From NCBI GenBank assembly GCA_016868775.1, contig VGFT01000004.1, positions 124,001 to 188,000 of the forward strand: a stretch of 64,000 nucleotides of DNA, read 5' to 3'. The translations under genes were made by a program, and so were the position numbers. This DNA comes from Bacteroidota bacterium. GTDB taxonomy: Bacteria; Bacteroidota; Bacteroidia; Chitinophagales; Chitinophagaceae. The notes below the pieces were generated by a model. The model did not search any database. It was not told where the DNA came from and saw only the letters and a list, made by a program, of their open reading frames with translations. Positions 44,211 through 53,446 of the stretch are shown in pieces. The first letter of the stretch is position 1. Every line of letters begins with the position of its first letter.

Positions 44211-46076
44211 ATGATCCATTTTGACCTTCCTAAAGAAAAATCATCGATCCTGAAAGTCATCGGCGTCGGTGGCGGCGGCGGCAACGCCGCAAACTACATG
44301 TTTAACCAACAGGTAGAGGGTGCCAATTTCATCATCTGCAATACCGATGCACAGGCATTGAGTGAAAGCCCAATCCCGAATCGGATCCAACTCGGCCCAC
44401 ACCTCACGCAAGGACTAGGAGCCGGTGCGAATCCTGATATTGGACGCCAAGCCACGGAGGAGTCACTCGAGGAAATCAAGCGCATTCTTGAAGTCAACAC
44501 CAAGATGGCATTTATCACCGCCGGTATGGGCGGAGGTACTGGAACCGGTGGAGCGCCCATCATTGCTAAGATCTGTAAGGATCTGGGAATTTTGACCGTT
44601 GGCATTGTTACGACTCCGTTCTCGTACGAGGGGAAGAAACGATTGCAGCAAGCGGAGGAAGGCATCAAAAATTTACAGGAGCATGTTGATACGCTGATCG
44701 TGATCAACAACGACAAACTCCGTCACCAATACGGAAACCTGAAAATGCGGGAGGCCTTTGAGCGAGCGGATAACGTACTGGCCACAGCCGCTCGTTGCAT
44801 AACCGATGTGATCAGTAGCACCGGACAGATCAACGTTGATTTTGCTGATGTCTGCACCGTGATGCGCAACGGACGCCGGGCGATCCTGGGCCACGCAGAA
44901 GTTGCCGGAGAAGACCGCGCCCTGCACGCCATCGAACAGGCTCTGAATTCGCCGCTGCTGAATGACAACAATATCCATGGAGCCAAATGGTTATTGATCA
45001 ACATCACTTCAGCGCCCGGTCAGCATGAACATACGGTAGATGAAGTTGAAACCATTCAACAATATCTGGCACAACAAGCCGGCGACGAAACGGATGTGAT
45101 CATGGGACTGGGCTTCGATGCCCGGTTGGGGGATAAGCTGGGTGTGACCGTGATCGCCTCCGGCATCGATCATCCGGCCTCTTTCATTCAACCGGTGGCA
45201 CAAGCAAACAAAGCCAAAGAGGAAAAGATCGTGATGGTGCTTGGCCAATCGGAAGAGGAAGTTAAGCCCACTCCGGTATCCGTTGCGGTTTTGCCCGAAC
45301 CGGTGCCATCGATAATCGAAACACCCTTACCCGTGGTAGCTGAATTACCGGTTACACCACCCGAACATTTGATGCCCGTGTTGGTGTCAGAAGAAGAGAC
45401 ACCTGCCACTGAGCCGGTTTCAGAGGAGCCAACAGTTATTCATTGGCAATTGGAGCAGGAACCGGTAATGGAAATTCCTCCTTCTTTGCAGACGGTTGCT
45501 CCCACCGATGCTGTATTTATGCAGGCGTACGCTGAGCCCCCTGCTACCGGTAGTGTGCATTCAGGCGGTTACCTGTCGAGGCCTTCCAATATTTATGCCT
45601 CACAGCCCCCACAAACACCTTCGTCGCCGGTCGATATACCCACCCCGGCTGTTGAACCTCCCCAGCTGGAAACACCGGAAATATCCCTGGTGCGGGAGGA
45701 AGATGAATTATTGGGTTTACAAATGCACCTGGTAGAACGCACCGTGGATCAAACTCCAGAGCCCTTGCCCGTCCTTGAAAACAAACCGGCCGCCCCACTG
45801 GCGACCACGCCGGAGTGGGACGAAGAAATTGAACAGCAACGCCGTGCCGCCGAGCGTTTGCAAAAGCTTCGCAGCCTGTCGTTCAATTTCAATGCCGCCG
45901 ATTCGAACAATGAATTTGAAACCGTTCCGGCATATATCCGCCGAAACATGGAATTGTATAACAGCTCCAATACGGTAGAAAATTTTTACAGCAATTACGA
46001 GGTTCGTTCGGACGATAAAAATCAAGTCCAGCTCAGTACCATCAATACGTTCTTGGACGGAAAACGACCCGACTGA
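44211..46076 (+). CDS. ftsZ: Cell division tubulin FtsZ, with long C-terminal linker
   Basis: From ATG 44211 the product has 621 residues. The GTPase domain (about 1-320) has VGVGGGGGNAA and the tubulin signature GGGTGTGGAP near 108. A Pro/Glu-rich linker of about 250 residues follows, then the conserved tail motif ETVPAYIRRNMEL near 573 and about 40 more residues ending NTFLDGKRPD. The VPAYIRRN segment is the FtsA-binding peptide, so the extra tail after it is distinctive. The frame-open start at 44181 lacks family sequence. Confidence 0.96.
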   Translation: MIHFDLPKEKSSILKVIGVGGGGGNAANYMFNQQVEGANFIICNTDAQALSESPIPNRIQLGPHLTQGLGAGANPDIGRQATEESLEEIKRILEVNTKMAFITAGMGGGTGTGGAPIIAKICKDLGILTVGIVTTPFSYEGKKRLQQAEEGIKNLQEHVDTLIVINNDKLRHQYGNLKMREAFERADNVLATAARCITDVISSTGQINVDFADVCTVMRNGRRAILGHAEVAGEDRALHAIEQALNSPLLNDNNIHGAKWLLINITSAPGQHEHTVDEVETIQQYLAQQAGDETDVIMGLGFDARLGDKLGVTVIASGIDHPASFIQPVAQANKAKEEKIVMVLGQSEEEVKPTPVSVAVLPEPVPSIIETPLPVVAELPVTPPEHLMPVLVSEEETPATEPVSEEPTVIHWQLEQEPVMEIPPSLQTVAPTDAVFMQAYAEPPATGSVHSGGYLSRPSNIYASQPPQTPSSPVDIPTPAVEPPQLETPEISLVREEDELLGLQMHLVERTVDQTPEPLPVLENKPAAPLATTPEWDEEIEQQRRAAERLQKLRSLSFNFNAADSNNEFETVPAYIRRNMELYNSSNTVENFYSNYEVRSDDKNQVQLSTINTFLDGKRPD

Positions 46077-46077
46077 T

Positions 46078-46116
46078 CAGGGTTTGTGTAGCAAGCCCGA
46101 TGGGCACCCTGTTTTT
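46078..46116 (+). terminator. First terminator after ftsZ (nested hairpin)
   Basis: An outer stem CAGGGT/ACCCTG encloses an inner GCCC/GGGC hairpin and is followed by GTTTTT. It starts 2 nt after the ftsZ stop. Confidence 0.6.
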
Positions 46117-46122
46117 AGTTGT

Positions 46123-46151
46123 TCCTCCCGCCTTTGCGGGAGGATTTTTTT
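46123..46151. terminator. Second, bidirectional terminator between ftsZ and the ABC-2 permease gene
   Basis: TCCTCCCGC and GCGGGAGGA make a perfect 9-bp stem with a CTTT loop followed by T7 on the plus strand. The convergent permease gene ends at its edge, so it serves both transcripts. Confidence 0.85.
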
Positions 46152-46983
46152 AGGTGAGGTCTTTCCGACGCAACCACCAAAAACAAAATAGCCACAACAG
46201 GCAGGTGTATGCCGCCGATACCAGTATGTGCTTGGGAATGGCATCAACCAAGGATTGGTAATCAGTAGAATCAGAAATTTTGGCTAAATAGGGTGGCGGT
46301 GGAAGCATCCGATCGGATGCTTCCATTGGTAAATAGTGATACCAATTTCCCGTCTTCCAGCGCCAGCTAGACAGCTGGATGAGTACATTCTCGGGTATGA
46401 GGTAATAGAATAAGAATAGTCCCAAGGCTAATAAGGCACGCTTTAGCAGGAAACCAATTAGAAAAGCGATCGATAATTGATTAAAAGTGATGAGTGCGAA
46501 CAGGCCCATGTATTGCAGGTTTACGTGTAACCCGGCGGTGGCACTATCCGGATTTGCCCACCCGATTACCAAAGTAACCAGTATGATCACGCTGGTCAGC
46601 AACAAAGTTAGGGCTGCAATGCCCAAAAGCTTGCTCCATAAAAATTGATCTCGACTCCAACCGTCTAAAATATTTTGCCGTTGGGTTCGATATTGATATT
46701 CGTTTGTGATTAACATAATCACCAAAACGCTGGGGATGAAAACTAAAAACGAGGAAATGTAGGCAAGGGTATGCCAGATCTCAGGAAAATCAAATGGAGA
46801 TCCAATGGCTAATTTCAGAACCGCATCTACCTGCTGATTGCTCTCTCGAACGTCCTCATAGCCTGTATAAAAGAGATATGCAATACCCGGGTAAGCAATT
46901 AATACCAGTGCCAGCACAAGCCAAAATGCCCAGTAGCGACGGAGTTTCAGCCATTCGGTGTATAGTAGATTAGTAATCTTCAT
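46150..46983 (-). CDS. ABC-2 type transporter permease
   Basis: The 277-residue protein starts MKITNLLYTEWLKLRRYWAF, the usual N-terminus of this family, and has six predicted membrane segments. It forms the channel for the ATPase encoded 2 nt upstream. The cargo is unknown; small GldA/bacitracin-type exporters of this pattern move lipids, peptides or drugs. Confidence 0.86.
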   Translation of the reverse strand: MKITNLLYTEWLKLRRYWAFWLVLALVLIAYPGIAYLFYTGYEDVRESNQQVDAVLKLAIGSPFDFPEIWHTLAYISSFLVFIPSVLVIMLITNEYQYRTQRQNILDGWSRDQFLWSKLLGIAALTLLLTSVIILVTLVIGWANPDSATAGLHVNLQYMGLFALITFNQLSIAFLIGFLLKRALLALGLFLFYYLIPENVLIQLSSWRWKTGNWYHYLPMEASDRMLPPPPYLAKISDSTDYQSLVDAIPKHILVSAAYTCLLWLFCFWWLRRKDLT

Positions 46984-46985
46984 GT

Positions 46986-47921
46986 TCAATCATTGGTCAA
47001 CTCCAAAAATCGGGTTTCGAGTTTTTTTCTACGCAGGGAAAGATGGGTTAAAATGATTCCGCTCTCCATACAAGTTCTGTTCAGATACTCCAGGTTGGCA
47101 AGCCCTTTTGGAAAATAGGTGTTCACCAATCCCGACTCTTTATTTGTATCCGTCGTTATGCCGCGATCGGATAAAACGGCCGTCAGTAGCTGACGGTTCG
47201 CGGCATCCATTTCTACTACATCTTCATCCATGAGAACTTCTGAAACCGGCCCATCTGCCAGTAAGTTCCCTCTTTTTAGAATAGCAACATGCGTGCATAT
47301 TTTTTCTACTTCATCCAACAAATGACTGGCTATGATAATGCTGTGCCCCGCTTGGCTGAGCGCTCGGATTAGTTCCCGTATTTCAGCGATTCCCACTGGA
47401 TCAAGTCCGTTGGTTGGTTCGTCGAGTACCAGTACGCCCGGGTTCCCAAGCAGGGCTGCTCCGATGGCTAACCGTTGCTTCATTCCCAGGCTATACGTAC
47501 TGAACCGATGTTTACGGCGTTCGTAGAGGCCTACTAATTTTAAAACCCGGGTGATGTCCGTCTCGTCCCCGCGTCCGCTGATCGATACTGTTATCCGAAG
47601 GTTCTCCTCGCCCGATAGGTATTGATAAAAATTGGGCGTTTCCAGCATGCAGCCGATCTTCTTTCGATAAGAATCACCAAATTGACCGTCAAACCACTTA
47701 AAATTTCCTTTCTGAGGCCGAAGCACCGACATCAAAATACCCAGTAAGGTTGTTTTGCCGCTGCCGTTTGGGCCCAATATGCCGTAAACGGAACCCTCCG
47801 GTACCTCCAGGCTCACGTCATTCAGAGCCCGTACCGATCCGTACGATTTTTGAATGTTGTTAATTTGCAGAACGGAAAACACGGCTACTAAGGTAATTGA
47901 ATTACCCCTGAACCATTGCAT
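46986..47921 (-). CDS. ABC transporter ATP-binding protein
   Basis: The protein has Walker A GPNGSGKTTLLG near residue 50, the Q-loop MLETPNFYQYLS, a slightly divergent signature YSLGMKQRL, Walker B VLVLDEPTNGLDP and the H-loop ASHLLDEVEK, plus a C-terminal regulatory part. Two starts are possible: ATG 47921 (311 residues), with GGAGGAAAG just upstream as a rare good Shine-Dalgarno, and GTG 47882 (298 residues), where family homology begins and a TACCTTAG box precedes it by 6-7 nt. It pairs with the permease at 46150. Confidence 0.9.
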   Translation of the reverse strand: MQWFRGNSITLVAVFSVLQINNIQKSYGSVRALNDVSLEVPEGSVYGILGPNGSGKTTLLGILMSVLRPQKGNFKWFDGQFGDSYRKKIGCMLETPNFYQYLSGEENLRITVSISGRGDETDITRVLKLVGLYERRKHRFSTYSLGMKQRLAIGAALLGNPGVLVLDEPTNGLDPVGIAEIRELIRALSQAGHSIIIASHLLDEVEKICTHVAILKRGNLLADGPVSEVLMDEDVVEMDAANRQLLTAVLSDRGITTDTNKESGLVNTYFPKGLANLEYLNRTCMESGIILTHLSLRRKKLETRFLELTND

Positions 47922-47941
47922 CTTTCCTCCGTTTTAACGTC

Positions 47942-48868
47942 ATGGCAACATACTTAATAACAGGTGGCACAGGCTTGGTTGGCGAAGCGCTTTGCGAGCT
48001 ACTGATCCGCACCGGACAACACGTGATTATCTTAACCCGTAATCCCGATTCCTTCTCCCCCAACACTCCGCTGCTCTCGTATCGACACTGGGACCCAGTC
48101 AAAGAACAAATCGACGAGCTCGCCATTCAACAGGCCGATTATATCATTCATTTGGCCGGGGCCAATGTGGCTGAAAAAAGATGGACCACCCAGCGAAAAA
48201 AAGAAATCGTCGACAGCCGCGTTCGATCCGGACGATTTTTATCCAACACGCTTGCCCGCATTCCCAACTCAGTTCAGGCAGTGATCGGAGCCTCAGCACA
48301 AGGATGGTATGGTCCGGATCCATCGGTCCCCAACCCAAACCCCTTTCAAGAAACTGCCCCCGCCTTCCGCGATTTTCTGGGATCTACTTGCCAGCTCTGG
48401 GAAGAAAGCTTGCATCCCATTAAAGAGCTGGGCATTCGTCTGATCACCTTGCGAATTGGAATTGTACTGAGCCTAAAAGCCGGCGCTTTGGCGGAGTTTC
48501 GTAAGCCTTTACGGTGGGGAATCTCTCCGGTATTGGGAAACGGCAATCAAATGATTAGTTGGATTCACATCCAAGATCTCGTTTCTCTAATCGATTGGTC
48601 GCTGAAACAGGAAAAGATCTCAGGTGTATACAATGCCGCGGCCCCCCATCCGGTATCGAACCGCACCCTGATGCGTACATTGGCTCGGGCAAGCCGTCTG
48701 CCCTTTGTTCCGATTCCGGTGCCCACCTTTTTTCTAAAACTGATCTTGGGTGAAATGAGCATTGAGATCTTGAAAAGCACGACGATCAGTGTTGAAAAAG
48801 TTCAAGCGGCCGGATTCCATTTTTCTTTTCCGGAAATCGAAGACGCACTCCGCGATCTGTTGAATTGA
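47942..48868 (+). CDS. TIGR01777 family sugar-nucleotide epimerase-like protein
   Basis: The 308-residue SDR protein has the NAD(P)-binding motif LITGGTGLVGEALCELL, IIHLAGANVAEKRWT, a SAQGWYGP region and a C-terminal domain ending in IEDALRDLL, the pattern of the TIGR01777/YfcH family. Substrate not known. It is divergent from the ABC genes and ends 3 nt from the convergent FadN-like gene. Confidence 0.9.
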   Translation: MATYLITGGTGLVGEALCELLIRTGQHVIILTRNPDSFSPNTPLLSYRHWDPVKEQIDELAIQQADYIIHLAGANVAEKRWTTQRKKEIVDSRVRSGRFLSNTLARIPNSVQAVIGASAQGWYGPDPSVPNPNPFQETAPAFRDFLGSTCQLWEESLHPIKELGIRLITLRIGIVLSLKAGALAEFRKPLRWGISPVLGNGNQMISWIHIQDLVSLIDWSLKQEKISGVYNAAAPHPVSNRTLMRTLARASRLPFVPIPVPTFFLKLILGEMSIEILKSTTISVEKVQAAGFHFSFPEIEDALRDLLN

Positions 48869-48871
48869 TCG

Positions 48872-51253
48872 TCAGTTGCGCACCGGCTTGCCACCTTTCA
48901 TGACGCTTTGAATGCGTTCCAGGGTTTTGCGTTCGCCACAAAGAGAAAGAAAGGCTTCGCGTTCCAGATCGAGCAAATACTGTTCGCTCACCTGTGTGGG
49001 TTCGCTGAGGTCGCCTCCACACATCACATACGCCAATTTTTGGGCGATCAACGCATCGTGTTCTGTTGCATAGCCCGCCGTGCGCATGCCATGTATACCG
49101 GCAAAGAGTGCTCCTAAGCCCGAGCGGCCCAATACCTTCACATCGGTTCGGGGGATTGGGGCCACATATCCTTGCTCCAACATCTTTATTGCCTTGTTTT
49201 TTGCCTCGGATATCCGGCGGCTTTGATTCATGACGATTTGATCCAATCCTTTTCGAAAAACGCCCAGGTTAAATCCTTCATGCGCTGACGTAGCCACCTT
49301 GGCGGTGGCGATTGAAAGGAAACGATTCTTCAAAGTGATCGTCTCCGGTTCATCCGGATGCATTTCATCGGAAGCGCGCAGCACGAATTCTTTTGTACCG
49401 CCCCCGCCGGGAATCACACCCACCCCCAATTCAACCAGTCCGATATAGGTTTCGGCAGCCGGGCAACAGGCGTCCGCATGCAAATTCATTTCACAAGCAC
49501 CTCCCAGCGTCATCCCATGGGGGGCAACGATCACCGGTATCCCCGAATACCGCACCCGCATCATGGTATTCTGAAAATAGCGGATGGCCAGATCCAATTC
49601 ATCGAATTCCTGCTCGATGGCCAGCAAAAAGATCATACCCACGTTGGCTCCAACGGAGAAGTTCAATCCCTCGTTGGCAATCACCAATCCCTTTCCCGAT
49701 TGCTCGGCCAGATCGATCGACGTTTGAATACCGGTGAGCACATCGCCGGCAATGCTGCCCATCTTTGTATTCCATTGAAGCGCCAAGACTGAATCGCCGA
49801 GATCTACCAGGCGACAACTATTGTTTTTCCAAATCGTTTGCTCGCTGCGGTGGCTCGGCATGATGTAAGCCTCGCCCCCGGGTAAGGGTCGGTGTGTTTT
49901 GGTAGCCGGATCATAGCAAAAACGTTTTCCCCCCTCAATCTTATAAAAACTTTTGATGCCACCGGCGATCATCTCTTTGACCCAATGGGCGACGGCATAT
50001 CCATTTTTTTCCATTGCCTCTACCGACCGGGCCACTCCCAATGTATCCCAACTCTCAAACGCCCCGATCTCCCAGCCAAATCCGGCCATTAATGCATCGT
50101 CTACCCGGTAAAGCTCATCGCTGATCTCCGGAATGCGTTGCGAGATGTAGGAGAACAGACCATAATGAAAATGTCGGTAGAATTCTCCTGCTTTGTCGGG
50201 TGCGGCAACCAGCATCTTTAGCCGATCGGTTAACGTATCCACTTGCTTGGCTGCTTCCACACTGGCGAACTTGGGCTTTTGTCGGGTCTTGTATTCCATC
50301 GTTTGCAGATCCAGCGTGAGGATCTCTTTTTCTTCGGAGGGACCTTTGACCTTCTTGAAAAAGCCCTGTCCCGTTTTATCCCCCAGCCAATTGCTGTCAA
50401 CCATTTGTTGCAGCCAGTTCGGGATATTGAATTTATCCCGGGCTTCGTCGCTCGGACAATTATCCGCCACGCCTTTTGCCACGCGTACCAACGTATCGAG
50501 TCCCACTACATCGGCGGTTCGAAAGGTGGCGGAGCGCGGGCGACCAATGATGGGTCCGGTGAGCGCATCGATCTCATCCACGGTGAGTCCCATTTTGGCC
50601 TGCACATGCATAATGGCCATCATGCCAAACACCCCGATCCGGTTGGCAATGAATGCAGGTGTGTCTTTACAGAGCACGGTTGTTTTGCCGAGGAAGCGAT
50701 CCCCGAATTCCATCAAAAAGGCAACGACCGCAGGATCGGTCTCCGGGGTGGGAATGATCTCCAACAGACGCAGGTATCGAGGGGGATTGAAAAAATGCGT
50801 TCCGCAAAAATGTTTTCGAAAATCCTCACTCCGGCCCTCCGCCATTTGATGTATGGGAATCCCCGAGGTATTGGAGCTGATGAGGGTTCCGGGTTTTCGG
50901 TGTTTTTCAACTTCAGTAAAAAGCTGTTGCTTGATGTCCAGTCGCTCCACCACCACCTCGATCACCCAGTCGCACGTGCAGATGCGGGAAAGATCATCGG
51001 TAAAATTTCCTACCGCGATCCGGTTTACTACGGAGCTGTCGAGTACGGGAGAAGGGTTGGATTTGATCGCTGCCAGCAAGGCCTCGCGGGCAATGCGATC
51101 GCGTTGATCTTTACGCGCGTTTTCCGGTAATTCTTTTGGAAGTAGATCGAGCAGGATTATCGGAAATCCAGCGCCGGCCAGGTGGCAGGCAATGCGTGAA
51201 CCCATAACGCCGCTACCGAGAACAGCAACTTGTTTGATACGGCGGGTGGACAT
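48872..51253 (-). CDS. 3-hydroxyacyl-CoA dehydrogenase/enoyl-CoA hydratase fusion (FadN type)
   Basis: The 793-residue protein starts with the dehydrogenase Rossmann motif VAVLGSGVMGSRIACHLAGAG, has ISSNTSGIPI and the GTHFFNPPRYLRLLEIIP core, and ends with a crotonase domain (from about residue 480) containing GACEMNLHADACC and VIPGGGGTKEF. Domain order is the reverse of FadB and matches B. subtilis FadN. It would carry out two steps of fatty-acid beta oxidation; the thiolase and acyl-CoA dehydrogenase usually found next to it are absent here. A TATCTTCG box lies 28 nt upstream of the ATG. Confidence 0.9.
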   Translation of the reverse strand: MSTRRIKQVAVLGSGVMGSRIACHLAGAGFPIILLDLLPKELPENARKDQRDRIAREALLAAIKSNPSPVLDSSVVNRIAVGNFTDDLSRICTCDWVIEVVVERLDIKQQLFTEVEKHRKPGTLISSNTSGIPIHQMAEGRSEDFRKHFCGTHFFNPPRYLRLLEIIPTPETDPAVVAFLMEFGDRFLGKTTVLCKDTPAFIANRIGVFGMMAIMHVQAKMGLTVDEIDALTGPIIGRPRSATFRTADVVGLDTLVRVAKGVADNCPSDEARDKFNIPNWLQQMVDSNWLGDKTGQGFFKKVKGPSEEKEILTLDLQTMEYKTRQKPKFASVEAAKQVDTLTDRLKMLVAAPDKAGEFYRHFHYGLFSYISQRIPEISDELYRVDDALMAGFGWEIGAFESWDTLGVARSVEAMEKNGYAVAHWVKEMIAGGIKSFYKIEGGKRFCYDPATKTHRPLPGGEAYIMPSHRSEQTIWKNNSCRLVDLGDSVLALQWNTKMGSIAGDVLTGIQTSIDLAEQSGKGLVIANEGLNFSVGANVGMIFLLAIEQEFDELDLAIRYFQNTMMRVRYSGIPVIVAPHGMTLGGACEMNLHADACCPAAETYIGLVELGVGVIPGGGGTKEFVLRASDEMHPDEPETITLKNRFLSIATAKVATSAHEGFNLGVFRKGLDQIVMNQSRRISEAKNKAIKMLEQGYVAPIPRTDVKVLGRSGLGALFAGIHGMRTAGYATEHDALIAQKLAYVMCGGDLSEPTQVSEQYLLDLEREAFLSLCGERKTLERIQSVMKGGKPVRN

Positions 51254-51305
51254 GGCTGGTAACGATTGAGCGATCGCTTACGAAGATACGCCAACGAAGT
51301 CAGTC

Positions 51306-53405
51306 TCAACTGATGCCCGATCCGGGCTCAACCGAAGAATCCGGATGTACAAAATGGAGTTTCCCGGATCGGTCCTCGGCCATCAAGATCATTCCATTGC
51401 TCTCAATGCCCCGCATTTTTCGGGGAGCCAGATTGGTAACGACCGTTACTTGTTTTCCTAAGATGTCCTGCGGCGCATAATGCATCGCAATGCCGCTGAC
51501 AATGGTGCGGGTTTCGCTGCCCAGGTCAACCGATAATTTCAATAATTTATCTGCCTTCTCCACTTTTTCGGCAGCTACGATCGTGCCCACTTTCAACTCC
51601 ACTTTCGCAAAATCATCAAATTGAATCGTGGGCTTTGCGGCAGGTTGTTCGGCAGGGGCGGGTGTTTCGGTCGACATAAGATTCGCTTTAAGCTTCTCCA
51701 ATTGGGTTTCGATTTCTGTGTCCTCGATCTTTCGGAAGAGCAGTTGAGGTTCGCGCAGGGAATAGCCGACTTTCAACAAGTCGATCCGTCCGGCATTTTT
51801 CCATTCTAGCATCCGATCCACCACTTTCATCAGGTGACAAAGTGTTTTGGTGGTATTCGGAAGAAAGGGATTTCCCAAAATGGCGAGGTTGGCAGACAAC
51901 TGCAAACAGAGGTGCAAACAATTATCGATCGCTTGTTGTGCCTCGGGTTCCTGCTCCAGGCGCTTGGCCACGATCCAGGGTTCTTTTCGCTGCATGTATT
52001 GATTGCCATGACGTGCCAGGTCGATCACGGCGAACAAGGCCTCCCGAAATTGATACCGCTCGAGGTGCTGGGTTACCGTCTCGGTGGTCGATCGGATCTG
52101 TTCGGTCAAGGCACGATCGTACTCATCAGCCCGCGCCGGGTGAAAAGGAGGAACTTTTCCTTTGCAGAGTTTGTGCATCAGCACCCAGGTACGATTCACA
52201 AAATTTCCGAGCACGGCCACCAGCTCGCTGTTTACGGCATCCTGAAATCCTTTCCAGGTAAACTCACTGTCTTTGGTCTCCGGCGCAATCTGTGTTAAAT
52301 AATACCGGAGCATGTCTACGACTTGTCCGCCGCCATTTTCTTTTTTGACAAAGTCGTCAATATAATCGCGCATGTCGAGTTTCCAGTTGCGGCTGGTACT
52401 CATCTTATCTCCCTCCAGATTCAGGAATTCATTCGAGGGTACATTGTCCGGAAGAATATATCCGCCTAGTTTAAGCATCACCGGGAAAATGATGCAATGA
52501 AAAACGATGTTATCCTTTCCAATGAAATGAACCAGTTTGGTTTCGGCATCTTTCCAATAAGGATCCCAATCCTTTCCGTGTTCCTTGGCCCATTGCTTGG
52601 TGGCGCTGATATACCCAATGGGCGCATCGAACCAAACATAAAGCACTTTTCCATTGGCTTGAGGAAGCGGAACCTGTACGCCCCAGTCGAGATCGCGGGT
52701 GACGGCGCGGGATTGTAATCCGCCGTCGATCCAGCCCTTGCATTGCCCTACGACAGCCGGTCGCCAATCGGTTTCATGGGTTTCCAAGATCCATTTTCGA
52801 AGGAAGTCCTCGTGCTTGCCCAGTGGCAAATACCAATGCGTGGTTTTTTTCTTGATGGGGGTGGCCCCGCTGAGGGTGCTGACCGGACGAAGGAGTTCTT
52901 CCGGACTCAATGAGCGGCCACAACTTTCGCATTGATCGCCATAGGCCCGGTCGCTTTGGCAAGCGGGACAAATTCCCTTTATGTACCGATCGGCCAAAAA
53001 ACTCTGCGCTTCCGGATCATAAAATTGTTCTGTTTCTTTTGTTTCAAGTTCACCGGCTTTTTCCAATTGGGTAAAAAATGCGGAGGCTGTTTCATGGTGA
53101 AGCGGGGCGCTGGTGCGGTGATAGATATCGAATTGAATGGCGAGATCGGCAAAATCCTGTTGCATGGCCTCGTGGTACTTATCGATAATGGCTTGTGCGG
53201 TGGTGCCTTCTTTTCGGGCTTGAATCGGAATGGCGGTGCCGTGTTCATCGCTGCCGCAGACAAAAACCACGTCGCGCTCCTGGGCGCGCAGGTAACGGGC
53301 ATAGATATCGGCCGGGATATAGGCGCCGGCCAGGTGACCGACATGTTTCAGTCCGTTGGCATAGGGCAGGGCCGCGGTGATCAGGTATCGCTTCGGGTTT
53401 TGCAT
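51306..53405 (-). CDS. metG: Methionyl-tRNA synthetase
   Basis: From ATG 53405 the 699-residue enzyme has the HIGH-type motif LKHVGHLAG, the zinc knuckle CPACQSDRAYGDQCESC, the KMSTS motif near 332, and a C-terminal tRNA-binding OB domain (about 590-699, VELKVGTIVAAEKVEKADKLL). A perfect TATTTTTG element (minus strand, 53422-53415) precedes the ATG by 9 nt. Confidence 0.97.
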   Translation of the reverse strand: MQNPKRYLITAALPYANGLKHVGHLAGAYIPADIYARYLRAQERDVVFVCGSDEHGTAIPIQARKEGTTAQAIIDKYHEAMQQDFADLAIQFDIYHRTSAPLHHETASAFFTQLEKAGELETKETEQFYDPEAQSFLADRYIKGICPACQSDRAYGDQCESCGRSLSPEELLRPVSTLSGATPIKKKTTHWYLPLGKHEDFLRKWILETHETDWRPAVVGQCKGWIDGGLQSRAVTRDLDWGVQVPLPQANGKVLYVWFDAPIGYISATKQWAKEHGKDWDPYWKDAETKLVHFIGKDNIVFHCIIFPVMLKLGGYILPDNVPSNEFLNLEGDKMSTSRNWKLDMRDYIDDFVKKENGGGQVVDMLRYYLTQIAPETKDSEFTWKGFQDAVNSELVAVLGNFVNRTWVLMHKLCKGKVPPFHPARADEYDRALTEQIRSTTETVTQHLERYQFREALFAVIDLARHGNQYMQRKEPWIVAKRLEQEPEAQQAIDNCLHLCLQLSANLAILGNPFLPNTTKTLCHLMKVVDRMLEWKNAGRIDLLKVGYSLREPQLLFRKIEDTEIETQLEKLKANLMSTETPAPAEQPAAKPTIQFDDFAKVELKVGTIVAAEKVEKADKLLKLSVDLGSETRTIVSGIAMHYAPQDILGKQVTVVTNLAPRKMRGIESNGMILMAEDRSGKLHFVHPDSSVEPGSGIS

Positions 53406-53446
53406 GCTCGGGTGCAAAAATACCTGAATTCGGATACCTTTAATGC
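53406..53446. promoter_or_regulatory. 41-bp divergent promoter region, metG/ldcA
   Basis: TATTTTTG on the minus strand faces metG at 9 nt; TACCTTTA on the plus strand (53435-53442), one base off consensus, ends 4 nt before the ldcA ATG. It is the third short divergent spacer in the window with a -7 box on each strand. Confidence 0.45.

Noticed and set aside
45717-46025. Antisense ORF within the ftsZ tail
   Set aside because: It arises from low-complexity coding sequence of the FtsZ linker and has no recognisable domain.
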